Below, in pieces: positions 44,300 through 56,900 of a stretch of 64,000 bases of DNA; position 1 is the stretch's first letter; the number at the start of each line of letters is the position of its first letter. Source of the DNA: Stomorhina lunata (taxonomy: Eukaryota > Arthropoda > Insecta > Diptera > Rhiniidae); NCBI GenBank assembly GCA_933228675.1, contig OW121741.1, forward strand, positions 77,905,387 through 77,969,386, read 5' to 3'. A program made the translations under genes and the position numbers. The notes under the pieces were generated by a model. That model was not told the DNA's origin, did no database searches, and saw only the letters and a program-made list of their open reading frames with translations.

Positions 44300-47219
44300 T
44301 TTCAGCAGATTCTGTTTTTTTTAGCATAATTGGTGAAGGGCGTATAAGAATCGGCATAGCCGAATTTAGCACCATTACCTGTTACGGTTCAAATTGTAAT
44401 TAAAAAGTACTAATTATTCAAAAAGAACGGCATTTAAACCCCTTATATTATAAACAGTATTTATCCACTGGGTATGTTCAGGGTTGATGTAGCTTAAGGT
44501 TTTTTTCAGTGTATGTAGAGTTTTAAGTACGGCAGCACTACAATTTTACATGTCGTTTAATGTCAAATCAATTTTAAAACAAACTATTGTCAACGTAAAG
44601 TTATTATGTATTCATCCAAAGGTTTGTAACTTATTCCAAATATACAATTTTATATTATACAAGCAGACCATATCATTTGCCAACGACCATTTACGTTTTT
44701 TTTTTACACTTTAGTTCAAAAGATAATAAATGTATCATAAGAATAAAAGTACTTTATAAGTATGTTCCAATCCTCGATAGAATTTGTTTGAAATCAGTTT
44801 TTTACGAGCGTCAGGAAGTATATATGGTAAACATTTAACCATAGCGTTCATATTAAAACCACTACCGAAAAAAATATAAAATAAGACAGCTGTGGTCACT
44901 TAATTTTGCACAACGAAGCTTTATATACCGGTCACCATTTAACTATATTTCATATACCCCTTTTTGTACCTAGGATCAAAAAGATTTGATTTAAAATAAG
45001 GTAGCTATTACTTAGTGTTAAGTCAGGACTTACTATCCGATAAATGCATAAGTAACTTTTAATAGAATATAAGCACCTGCCAACCGAACTCGTGGGGCAT
45101 AGGACGTGTAAGTATCAAAGTGTATGGCCTAACTTTATCATGATGAAAGACAACTCTTCTTCTATTCGCCAAAGCTGGCCGCTAAATACACATAATGGAA
45201 TAGTTTGTCTATAGGAAATTAGTTATGTTCTGGGTTTACCCAGAGCATAACTGTCCAGTCAGCATACATACAACTAATTCCCATTCGATCGCGATCAGTT
45301 TTACCTTAATGTTGGTGCAATGTCGTTTTACTGCCGCTTCAAAAATGACGTTTAGATTCAGTAGCGATTGATAGCCTTGTCATTTCAGCCGAAGCCGCTT
45401 CATAGTTGTGCAGGTTTAGCTGGGCCACTAGCCCCTTCTTTGAATCCACCATGTTAAGAGTATCAAAATTTGGTGGTTCCAAGACCGAAATTGACAATCC
45501 CCCTCTGACTCCAATTTGTCAAAAGATACCTTCACCACGGGGAATTAATATCATTACCTTTGTTTCCATTACAGCTGCTGAAAGAGATAAACTTCCATCC
45601 AGATGTAATGAAATTATTCTGGTTCTGCAAGGCGGCCAGAATTGACTCCGTTGTCCTCATCGGACTTAAGAACCATGCTGTCACAACCTGCCAAACCGTA
45701 AGCTCAGAGGCCAGAACCAGATCAAGTTTAGCAGACAGGCAAAGGTCGCCGCAGCCGTTAACCACGGTTTTTAGAAAGGCCTCTCATTACAGCAGTTGAC
45801 GAGTTTCACTCCTCTCTGCCATTCAACGAACTTGAATGATAAGGCATCCTTAGAGCCCTTAAAAAGATCAATACTGTCTTATAGCCGGGCTTCAATCAGC
45901 TCCCACAAATCATTCTTAATCCTACTTTAAGGATCATTGTGATCTATGACAGCTGCCTGAACTGTGTCCCGACTTACTGATTTCTTGATCTTTTTTGAAA
46001 TCGATGGTTGCTAGTCTCGAGACCTTGCGCTCTTTACGCTCTCTTTTCGGGGACCGTATGATAGTCTAAAGATCCACAACCACCGACTGCCTTGTTAACC
46101 TTAACAACACCAAGCTTATTGGATGTTGTACAGCTACCAGCTTCCACCGATTTCCCCTCAGTCGAGTTACCAGCTTCAACTGATTTCTCTGCAGGGTCCT
46201 TAACGGACGCTGTAGAGCTAACAGCTTCTCCTTGATTGATGAGGATAGAGGAGATTCTTAGGATGTCCTTGGTCGAGCCATAAATTCTTTCGAATATAGC
46301 GATGCTCTGCCTATTCTTCTTGAGCTTCCACCTCTTGTTCACGTCGAGCGCCGTGGAATTCTTATCAGCAATCTTTTTGAAATCTCAGAAGGGATACCGC
46401 TTTCACTTATCTCGGAATGGAGATAGCATCGATCGCGAGTTTGGCTGATCTGACCTAGAGTCTGCCTGAATCAGGTCGATCTGGCTCACCTCCACGGAAA
46501 CTAAAGACCACGGAGGGGATCCTGCTTTGACTTGACTCAGTGTTGTGATCACACTCTTCGAGCAGGAGTAATGCGGGATAACCGCTGAGGTCTGGATAGC
46601 TTCGGTGAAGTCGGAGCGCTCTGTCTGACTCGACTAAACCATTGAAGGCCAAGGTCTTTGGGGAGAACCCCGTTGAGACCAGGCGGAGCTTGAGATAATG
46701 ATGATCTCATGCTCCGAATCGGACTCAATCGAGACATCCGCCAGTATCTGAGTAGCTCCAGTGGTATGGGATGAGTCTAGATCATCCAAAAGCCTACTCC
46801 GTCAGTATAAGTCTCTCCTGTTAGAGAATACTGTCATTGACCTCGCTAAGGGTCTTTTCGTCTGTCCTATTTAATTTTTTGTTTTGATTTTTATTGTTTG
46901 AATGCATGACTTATTCCCACGAGAACGGGGGAAAATAAGTTGCCAACGTGATGGCCGCCATTGACGCAGGAATAGTTATATACTGATGGAGGCGTTAAGG
47001 TATCCGACCAGTACGCCGTTGAAACACAGCCACGTTTACCCCCGACTGCGGACCGAAAAGCCCAAGGCACGTTTCGCAATGACACCGGTAGCAACCCTCT
47101 ACTACCTGTTTGGTCCGCGAGGAATAATTGCTTTTTCCCTTTCCACCCACGCATGGAAAGGTGTTTCTCACCAACTATTTATGTGGCTATATTCTGGCCC
47201 GTCACAATCTCTAATGAAG
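44300..47219. other. Intergenic region with unidentified repeat debris
   Basis: No gene is credible between the TEP 3' end and the LINE fragment at 47220. From about 45100 the base composition becomes richer in GC than the surroundings, and short broken frames occur on both strands, including a minus-strand stretch near 46130-46210 with a repeated KSVEAG motif. This looks like a decayed retroelement, but no diagnostic motif was found. Confidence 0.4.
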
Positions 47220-47512
47220 TCCTATGGTTGCGCACCGCTCAGGATCCGCTACAAATAAGCATATGCACTAGAAAATATGGCTGGCTAGGACACACATTGA
47301 GAAAAGCGGCCACTGATATAAAACGTCAAGCTATTGAATATAATCCTCCAGGTTCCAGGAGGTCTGCTAGACCCGCAAACACGTGGAGACGCCAAACTGA
47401 GAACGAACTGAGGGAGTTCGGTGTATCATGGAGCGAGATGAAAGTGATGACTACCGATAAACTAACATGGAAAACATTTGTTGAGGCCCTATGTTTCACC
47501 AGGAATTAAAGG
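47220..47512 (+). mobile_element. RTE-like LINE 3' fragment
   Basis: Plus-strand frame encoding the C-terminal end of a LINE polyprotein: YGWLGHTLRKAATDIKRQAI, then RPANTWRRQTENEL, ending TFVEALCFTRN with TAA. It is related to the RWIGHTLRSS region of the LINE at 33130-36830 but better preserved. A 5'-truncated insertion. Confidence 0.7.
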
Positions 47513-47549
47513 ACTAAATATATATAACTGGCATTTGTTGCATTTTTTT

Positions 47550-48425
47550 ATATGATGAAATTTGACATACTGACCGAAAGTTGCATAAAACAACTCTATT
47601 CTAAATTTAGTTGTCACAGAAATTACAATTGTATTCAATTTTTCTGCATAAATGCGATTCCCGGGGCAGGGTTATATGAGAGCTCTAACTAAACGTGAAC
47701 CGATTTCACCCATTTTCAGTACACAAATTCTATAACGTATCGAAAATACTTTTATAAAGTTTTGTCTCTCTAGCTCTTGTAGCTATCGCGCTTTTATCTA
47801 ACGGACAGACGAACATAAACCTTTGTATTTTTGTGTTTCCGTAAGTTTTTTATATGGGAGCTGTGGTCAAATGGTGACCGATTGTGACAAAAATTTGTAC
47901 ACTGGCTGGTATTGATTAGTGGTTCTATCTGTAACAGTTTTAGATTTATTGGCATTTAAGTGTATTTTAGGTTAAATTTATGCTGTTTTCATAAGTGTTT
48001 TGTATGGGAGCAATAGCTAAATGTGAACCGATTTTAATGAAATTTTATATGCTGTCTGGGGCTTATGTAACTTCTTTATACCAAATTTTATCAACATAGC
48101 TATTATAGTTTGTTATTTATTAGCAAATAAGCGATTAGCCTAGGCGAGACTATGGTGAAATGTTAACGGATTTTGTCCAATATCAATACAAAAATATTCC
48201 AAGAATGAAGAATATTTGTGCCAAATTTCAGTGACCTAGATCCTTTCTTTAAGGTTTTATCGTGCCGACAACAGATAGACAGACGAACATCGCTCAATCG
48301 TCTTAGAATTTCATAAGGATTCACAATATACCTAAATTTTGGTTTTCGAACCAATATTAAGGAAATTACAAACGGAATGACAATCTTAATATACCCCTAT
48401 TCTTTTTGATGGTGGGTATAAATAA
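47550..48425. repeat. Interspersed repeat of unknown class
   Basis: Degenerate units built around TATGGGAGC...AAATG(T)GAACCGATTTTA occur near 47690, 47855 and 48007. The region ends CAAACGGAATGACAATCTTA...ATACCCCTAT...GGTGGGTATA, which has the look of a transposon end. Non-coding. Confidence 0.45.
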
Positions 48426-48937
48426 ATCACTGAACGTACCCCTTGATTAAACGAACTTTTTGACCGACAAATTTAAGAAAATCAAAGTATGGCAACATCA
48501 AACATATCGGAAGAAAGCAAAACAAAAAACAATAATATTAAGTAATTTTTTTAATTAAATTAAAAATATAACAAAATTTAAATGAAAATTTTAAACAACT
48601 AACAATAAAATATAAAAATGTGATAAATAAAACTACAAGCTTTTTAGCATAAAGTAAATCTTCAAAAAATATGAGAATGTCAACCAAATAATTCAGTCAA
48701 AAGATTTTTGTTTGTAAACATGTTATCTCATTAATGAAGTTTAGTTTAATCATGATGATGATCATTAACTAAAGTAAACGTGATTTTGTTTCATCTGCTT
48801 ACCCCGCTCATCTCTTTTTTTTGTCAATCAGAAATGCTTTTATTTAATAAATACTTATTTATAGTTCTATTAGTCTATTAAGAACCTTTAAATAATTCAC
48901 TTGTTCACTGATACCAGCAGCGATAGTAATTGAGATA

Positions 48938-51900
48938 ATGAAATTATTGTGGTTCTTTGCCGCAATTTGTGTTCTCCAATCACAGGGAGACGCAAAACGT
49001 ATTCTCGGTATATTTCCTCATTTTGGTTACAGTCACTTTAAGGTTTTCTATCCTTTGTTGCATAATCTATCGGAAAAAGGTCATAATGTGACAGTGATTA
49101 CTTATATAAAAGCCCAAGATCCTCCAAAAGGCAACTATGAGGAATTGATTTTAAAGGGCAGGGAAGTCATTAATGTGGTGCCGCTGGAAGAAATGAAGGC
49201 AAGAACCTGGAAGGGTTTATTTGACGAATACATTGCCTTGCATGATGAGGGCCAGGAATCATGTGAACGTCTCTATGAAAGTGGTTACATTGAAGAAGTT
49301 TTGAAGCGTCATCAGCAGCAGCCTTATGATCTTATAATTACGGAATATTTTAATTCTGATTGCCAAATGGCTTTGCCATATCTAATGAAAACTCCTGTGG
49401 TGGCCTTAAGTAGTTGTCTTCTAATGCCTTGGTATTATAATCGTATTCTGCTGCCCGATACTCCCTCATATGTGCAATCAGAATTTGTAGGTTTCCGAAC
49501 ACCTCTCAATTTTCAAGAGCGTTTAATGAATTTTGTGCAAGCAAAAGCCTTATCGCTGCTTTATCGGTAAGTGGCTCAACGTTTTATAAATATTTAATAA
49601 CTATAAAATTTACTTTAAAAACTTTTAGATATCACACCAACTACCTCGATAACAAATTAATAAAACGCTACCTAAATATCGATATCGATGTTTTCCAAGT
49701 CGCTAAGCAACAAACCCGTTTAATATTTGGCAATCAGCATTATTCTTTAATGGGCATTAGGCCTTATACGCAGCAATTTATTGAAATTGGAGGCATACAT
49801 ATCAACGAACAGGAAGTCACTAAAGATTTGCCTTCAGGAATAGATGCATTTTTGAAAAATGCAAAAGAGAATGTTCTATTCATAAGCTGGGGTTCCATGA
49901 TAAAGGGCTCTACTTTGGAAAAATCTAAATTGCAGTCTATTTTAAATGTTCTAGTAAAAATGAATATCAAAGTTATTTGGAAGTGGGAGTCTGATGAAGT
50001 GCCAATTAAAAGTAATAAGTTTTTGTTTGTTAAATGGGCTCCACAACTATCATTGATTTGTAAGTTTTAATACTATATTGCCACACACACATATAAAAAC
50101 ATTTTATAAAAATGTCCATTGAAAATTTTTCGGTATCAAATTTTTCTATAGGAAATTTTTAATTATGAAAATTTTTCTATAGAAAATTTTTAGTTATAAA
50201 ATTTTTCTATAGAAAATTTTTAGTTATAAAATTTTTCTATAGAAAATTTTTAGTTATAAAATTTTTCTATAGAAAATTTTTAGTTACAAAAATAGAAAAT
50301 TTTTGTAAACGAATTTTTCTGTAGGAAACTTTTAGTTACACAAAGTTTTTTATAGAAAATCCTTCGTTATTAAAGTATTTCTATGGACATTTTTTCGTAA
50401 TTTAAATTTTTCTATAGAAAATTGTTCGTAATAAAAATTATTTTATAGAAATTTTTGAAAAAAACATTTTCTATAGAAAGTTTTTAGTTATATAAAAAGT
50501 TTTCTATAGAAAATGTTTCGTTAAAAAAAATATTATAGAAAATTTTTCATTATAAAAATTTTTCTATAAAAACTTTCTTCTTAACAAAAATTTTTATAGA
50601 AAATTTTTCATACAAAAATTTTTCTATGAAAAATTTTTTATTATAAAAATTTTACTATAGAAAATTTTTCGTTAAAAAAATGTTTCTATACAAATTTTTT
50701 CGTTATAAAAATTTTTCTGATGTTTTGTTATAAAAATGTTTTTATAGAAAATTTTTTGTTATGCAAATTTTTCCTTTTAAACATTTTTGTGTAGAAAATT
50801 TTTCGTTATAACAATTTTTCTTTTGCAAATTTTTCATTATAAAAATTTTTTTATCGAAAATTTTTCATTATAAAAATTTTTCTATAAAAAATTTTCGTCA
50901 TTTTATAACGAAAATTTTTCTATGGAAAATTTTTTTATTATAAAAATTTTGTAAAGAAAATTTTTCGTTATAAAAATTTTGTATAAAAAATTTTTCGTTA
51001 TAAAAATTTTGTATAGAAATTTTTCGTTATAAAAAGTTTGTATAGAAAATTTTTCGTTATAAAAATTTTGTATAGAAAATTTTTCGTTATAAAAATTTTT
51101 CTATAGAAAATTTTTCGTTATAAAAATTTTTCTATAGAAAATTTTTCGTTATAAAAATTTTTCTATAGAAAATTTTTCGTTATAAAAATTTTTCTATAGG
51201 AAATTTTTCGTTATAAAAATTTTTCTATCGAAAATTTTTCGTTATAAAAATTTTTCTATCGAAAATTTTTCATTATAAAAATTTTTCTATAAAAAATTTT
51301 CGTCATTTTATAACGAAAATTTTTCTATGGAAAATTTGTTTATTATAAAAATTTTGTAAAGAAAATTTTTCGTTATAAAAATTTTGTATAAAAAATTTTT
51401 CGTTATAAAAATTTTGTATAGAAATTTTTTGTTATAAAAAGTTTGTATAGAAATTTTTTGTTATAAAAAGTTTGTATAGAAAATTTTTCGTTATAAAAAT
51501 TTTGTATAGAAAATTTTTCGTTATAAAAATTTTTCTATAGAAAATTTTTCGTTATAAAAATTTTTCTATAGAAAATTTTTCGTTATAAAAATTTTTCTAT
51601 AGAAAATTTTTCGTTATAAAAATTTTTCTATAGGAAATTTTTCGTTATAAAAATTTTTCTATCGAAAATTTTTCGTTATAAAAATTTTTCTATCGAAAAT
51701 TTTTCGTTATAAAAATTTTTCTATCGAAAATTTTTCGTTATAAAAATTTTTCTATCGACAATTTTTCGTTATAAAAATTTTTCTATAGAAAATTTTTCGT
51801 TATAAAAATTTTTCTATAGAAATTTTTCGTTATAAAAATTTTTCTATAGAAAATTTTTCGTTATAAAAATTTTTCTATAGAAAATTTTTCTATAGAACAT

Positions 51901-53504
51901 TTTTCGTTATAAAAATTTTTCTATGGAACATTTTTCGTTATGAAAATTTTTCTATAGAACATTTTTCGTTATAAAAATTTTTCTATAGAACATTTTTCGT
52001 TATAAAAATTTTTCTATAGAACATTTTTCGTTATAAAAATTTTTCTATGGAACATTTTTCGTTATAAAAATTTTTCTATAGAACATTTTTCGTTATAAAA
52101 ATTTTTCTATAGAAAATTTTTCGTTATAAAAATTTTTCTATAGAACATTTTTCGTTATAAAAATTTTTCTATGGAACATTTTTCGTTATAAAAATTTTTC
52201 TACAGAACATTTTTCGTTATAAAAATTTTTCTATAGAACATTTTTCGTTATAAAAATTTTTCTATAGAACATTTTTCGTTATAAAAATTTTTCTATGGAA
52301 CATTTTTCGTTATAAAAATTTTTCTATAGAACATTTTTCGTTATAAAAATTTTTCTATAGAAAATTTTTCGTTATAAAAATTTTTCTATAGAACATTTTT
52401 CGTTATAAAAATTTTTCTATGGAACATTTTTCGTTATAAAAATTTTTCTATAGAAAATTTTTCGTTATAAAAATTTTTGTATAGAAAATTTTTCGTTATA
52501 AAAATTTTTCTATAGAACATTTTTCGTTATAAAAATTTTTCTATAGAACATTTTTCGTTATAAAAATTTTTCTATAGAAAATTTTTCATTATAAAAATGT
52601 TTCTATAGAAAATTTTTCGTTATAAAAATGTTTCTATAGAAAATTTTTCGTTACAAACATTTTTCTGTACAAAATTTTTCTGTACAAAATTTTTCGTTAT
52701 AAAAATTTTTCTGTACCAAATTTTTCGTTTTAAAATATTTTCTATAGAAAATTTTTCATTATAAAAATTTTTCTTCGTTATAAAAATTTTTCTTCATAGA
52801 AAATTTTCGTTAAAAAAATTTTTCATAGAAAATTTTCGTTATAAAAATTTTTCTATAAAAATTTTTCTATAAAAGTTTTTTCTTTATAAAAATTTTTCTA
52901 TAAAAAATTGTTTTATTTTATTAATCCTTTTTGTTTTTAAGGCCATCCAAAAGTCACCTATTTCTGGGGTCATGGCGGACTTCTTAGTACAACTGAAGCT
53001 GTTTATTGTGGCAAACCTATGCTTATTACTCCAATTTATGGTGATCAATTTGTTAATGGTTTTGCCGTAGAAAATCGAAAAATTGGACGCATTATCGATT
53101 TTAACGAAATAACAGAAAAGACTTTTAAAGAAGAATTAACAAAAGTGATGGATTCAAGGTAAGTTTTTATCACATCTTGTTTTTTTTTATTAATATAACT
53201 AAACAAGCTCTTCAATAGCTACTCAACAAAGGCTTTAGAAATATCGAAGATCTTCCGTGATCGTCAATCCAAACCTCTCGATACTGCCACCTGGTGGGTT
53301 GAACATTTATTAGAACATAAAGTTTCGGAAGAAGTTTTACATACCTATGCTGTGGATTTACATTGGTTCGTCTACTATTCGTTGGATGTGATATCTTTAA
53401 TATTGGGTTTGGTTATTATAATTGTTTTATTAGCAAAATTTTCATTGAAATTAATGTGGACTAAAATTTTTTGTACAAAATATGAAAAATTGAAACAAAA
53501 TTGA
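48938..53504 (+). CDS. UDP-glycosyltransferase (UGT), four exons
   Basis: Exons 48938-49566, 49629-50059, 52942-53158 and 53219-53504 give 520 aa, the normal insect UGT length. It transfers a sugar (glucose in insects) from UDP-sugar to small lipophilic molecules in the ER lumen. Residues 1-19 form a signal peptide. The N-terminal domain has the catalytic-type His in FPHFGYSHF (H33). The UGT signature spans the exon 2/3 junction: CHPKVTYFWGHGGLLSTTEA (354-373), then PIYGDQF with the UDP-sugar-binding DQ (388-389). A membrane anchor lies at about 481-500, with a short Lys-rich cytosolic tail (KYEKLKQN). All four splice junctions keep frame. Introns 1 and 3 are 62 and 60 nt; intron 2 is 2.9 kb of satellite. 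WGHGG replaces the more usual ITHGG. It appears functional. Confidence 0.93.
50100..52920. repeat. 31-bp satellite within UGT intron 2
   Basis: Tandem 31-bp units (TTTTTCGTTATAAAAATTTTTCTATAGAAAA-type; period measured 51147 to 51178), degenerate at the edges and homogeneous from about 51040 to 52640. A block at about 50880-51140 is repeated near 51300-51560, including a short inversion (GTCATTTTATAACGAAAA). A variant with GAACATTTTTCG predominates from 51890 to 52560. It fills practically the entire intron. Confidence 0.93.
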
Positions 53505-53731
53505 ATTTTAGAAGGTTTTAGATCAAAATCTGGAATTAAATAGTACTACGAGCTACAAAATATTAGATGTGCCTTATATATAAGATTTCAAATTGGAAAA
53601 TTATATAGATATCGCAAGAAAATTGTTCTAAAATATTAAGTTTGTTTTGTATTTTAATACTCAGGAATATATGAATTTTTATTTATTAAAAATATCTATT
53701 GATCTAAGGATGTTTTAATAAGAGTTACATA

Positions 53732-53737
53732 AATAAA
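53732..53737 (+). terminator. UGT polyadenylation signal AATAAA
   Basis: AATAAA about 228 nt after the UGT stop, with further AATAAA-like copies nearby. The sequence between 53505 and 53930 is AT-rich 3' UTR or spacer without a gene. Confidence 0.5.
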
Positions 53738-53929
53738 ATAAAAACTAAAATTTAATAAAAGTAATTAAATTATTTTTTTTTTTAATTTATCTTAAACTAA
53801 AATATTTCTTTTAAAAAGATTTCCTTATTTTGTAAAAATCAAAATTTCAGATTTTCGTTGCTGATCTTGCTCACAAACGTCCATTGAATTTCGAAAAAGT
53901 AAAATTTGAAAAAAAAATTTTGTTAGAAT

Positions 53930-56900
53930 TTTTTTTTTCTATAGAAAACTTATTTTGAAAATTTTGTCTATAGAAAAATTACTGTTATTTTTATAGAAAA
54001 ATTTTCGTTTTAAAATTTTTTGTATAGAAAAATTTTCATTATAAAATTTTTTCTATAGAAAAATATTCGTTAAGAAATTTTTTCTATAGAAAAATTTTCG
54101 TTAAGAAATTTTTTCTATAGAAAAATTTTCGTTAAGAAATTTTTTTTAGAGAAAAATTTTCGTTAAGAAATTTTTTCTATAGAAAAATTTATCGTTAAGA
54201 AATTTTTTTTAGAGAAAAATTTTCGTTAGGAAATTTTTTGTATAGAAAAATTTTCGTTAAGAAATATTTTCTATAGAAAAATGTTCGCTAAGAAATTTTT
54301 CTATAGAAAAATATAGTTAAAAAATTTCTTAATTTCTTAACGAAATTTTTTCTATAGAAAAATTTTCGTTAAGAAATATTTTCTATAGAAAAATGTTTGT
54401 TAAGAAATTTTTTCTATAGAAAAATGTTCGTTAAGAAATTTTTTCTATAGAAAAATGTTCGTTAAGAAATGTTTTCTATAGAAAAATTTTCGTTAAGAAA
54501 TTTTTCTATAGAAAAATTTTCGTTAAAAAATTGTTTCTACAGAAAAATTTTCGTTAAGAAATTTTTTCTATAGAAAAATTTTCCTTAAGAAATTTTTTCT
54601 ATAGAAAAATTTTCGTTAAGAAATTTTTTCTATAGAAAAATTTTCGTAAAGAAATTTTTTCTATAGAAAAATGTTCGTTAAGAAATTTTTTCTATAGAAA
54701 AATGTTCGTTAAGAAATTTTTTCTATAGAAAAATTTTCGTTAAGAAATTTTTTCTATAGAAAAATTTTCGTTAAGAAATTTTTTCTATAGAAAAATTTTC
54801 GTTAAGAAATTTTTTCTATAGAAAAATTTTCGTTAAGAAATTTTTTCTATAGAAAAATTTTCGTTAAGAAATTTTTTCTATAGAAAAATTTTCGTTAAGA
54901 AATTTTTTCTATAGAAAAATTTTCGTTAAGAAATTTTTTTTATAGAAAAATTTTCGTTAAGAAATTTTTTCTATAGAAAAATTTTCGTTAAGAAATTTTT
55001 TCTATGGAAAAATTTTCGTTAAGAAATTTTTTCTATGGAAAAATTTTCGTTAAGAAATTTTTTCTATGGAAAAATTTTCGTTAAGAAATTTTTTCTATGG
55101 AAAAATTTTCGTTAAGAAAAATTTTCAATAGAAAAATTTTCGTTAAGAAATTTCTTAATTTTTTCTATAGAAAAATTTTCGTTAAGACATTTTTTCTATA
55201 GAAAAATTTTCGTTAAGAAATTTTTTCTATAGAAAAATTTTCGTTAAGAAATTTTTTCTATGGAAAAATTTTTGTTAAGAAATTTTTTCTATAGAAAAAT
55301 TTTCGTTAAGAAATTTTTTCTATAGAAAAATTTTCGTTAATAAATTTTTTCTATAGAAAAATTTTCGTTAAGAAATTTTTTCTATAGAAAAATTTTCGTT
55401 AAAAAATTTTTTCTATAGAAAAATTTTTGTTAAGAAATTTCTTCTATAAAAAAATTTTCGTTAAGAAATTTTTTATATAGAAAAATTTTCGTTAAGAAAT
55501 TTTTTCTATAGAAAAATTTTCGTTAAGAAATTTTTTCTATAGAAAAATTTTCGTTAAGAAATTTTTTCTATAGAAAAATTTTCGTTAAGAAATTTTTTCT
55601 ATAGAAAAATTTTCGTTAAGAAATTTTTTCTATAGAAAAATTTTCGTTAAGAAATTTTTTCTATAGAAAAATTTTCGTTAAGAAATTTTTTCTATAGAAA
55701 AATTTTCGTTAAGAAATTTTTTCTATAGAAAAATTTTCGTTAAAAAATTTTTTCTATAGAAAAATTTTCGTTAAGAAATTTTTTCTATAGAAAAATTTTC
55801 GTTAAGAAATTTTTTCTATAGAAAAATTTTCGTTAAGAAATTTTTTCTATAGAAAAATTTTCGTTAAGAAATTTTTTCTATAGAAAAATTTTCGTTAAAA
55901 AATTTTTTCTATAGAAAAATTTTCGTTAAGAAATTTTTTCTATAGAAAAATTTTCGTTAAGAAATTTTTTCTATAGAAAAATTTTCGTTAAGAAATTTTT
56001 TCTATAGAAAAATTTTCGTTAAAAAATTTTTTCTATAGAAAAATTTTCGTTAAGAAATTTTTTCTATAGAAAAATTTTCGTTAAGAAATTTTTTCTATAG
56101 AAAAATTTTCGTTAAGAAATTTTTTCTATAGAAAAATTTTCGTTAAGAAATTTTTTCTACAGAAAAATTTTCGTTAAGAAATTTTTTCTATAGAAAAATG
56201 TTCGTTAAGAAATTTTTTCTATAGAAAAATTTTCGTTAAGAAATTTTTTCTATAGAAAAATTTTCGTTAAGAAATTTTTTCTATAGAAAAATTTTCGTTA
56301 AGAAATTTTTTCTATAGAAAAATTTTCGTTAAGAAATTTTTTCTATAGAAAAATTTTCGTTAAGAAATTTTTTTTATAGAAAAATTTTCGTTAAAAAATT
56401 TTTTCTATAGAAAAATTTTTGTTAAGAAATTTCTTCTATAAAAAAATTTTCGTTAAGAAATTTTTTATATAGAAAAATTTTCGTTAAGAAATTTTTTCTA
56501 TAGAAAAATTTTCGTTAAGAAATTTTTTCTATAGAAAAATTTTCGTTAAGAAATTTTTTCTATAGAAAAATTTTCGTTAAGAAATTTTTTCTATAGAAAA
56601 ATTTTCGTTAATAAATTTTTTCTATAGAAAAATTTTCGTTAAGAAATTTTTTCTATAGAAAAATTTTCGTTAAGAAATTTTTTCTATAGAAAAATTTTCG
56701 TTAAGAAATTTTTTCTATAGAAAAATTTTCGTTAAAAAATTTTTTCTATAGAAAAATTTTCGTTAAGAAATTTTTTCTATAGAAAAATTTTCGTTAAGAA
56801 ATTTTTTCTATAGAAAAATTTTCGTTAAGAAATTTTTTCTATAGAAAAATTTTCGTTAAGAAATTTTTTCTATAGAAAAATTTTCGTTAAGAAATTTTTT

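Noticed and set aside
46034..46737. Minus-strand frames of 60-100 codons
   Set aside because: Overlapping, mutually inconsistent frames in decayed repeat sequence; no domain recognised, so not listed as genes.
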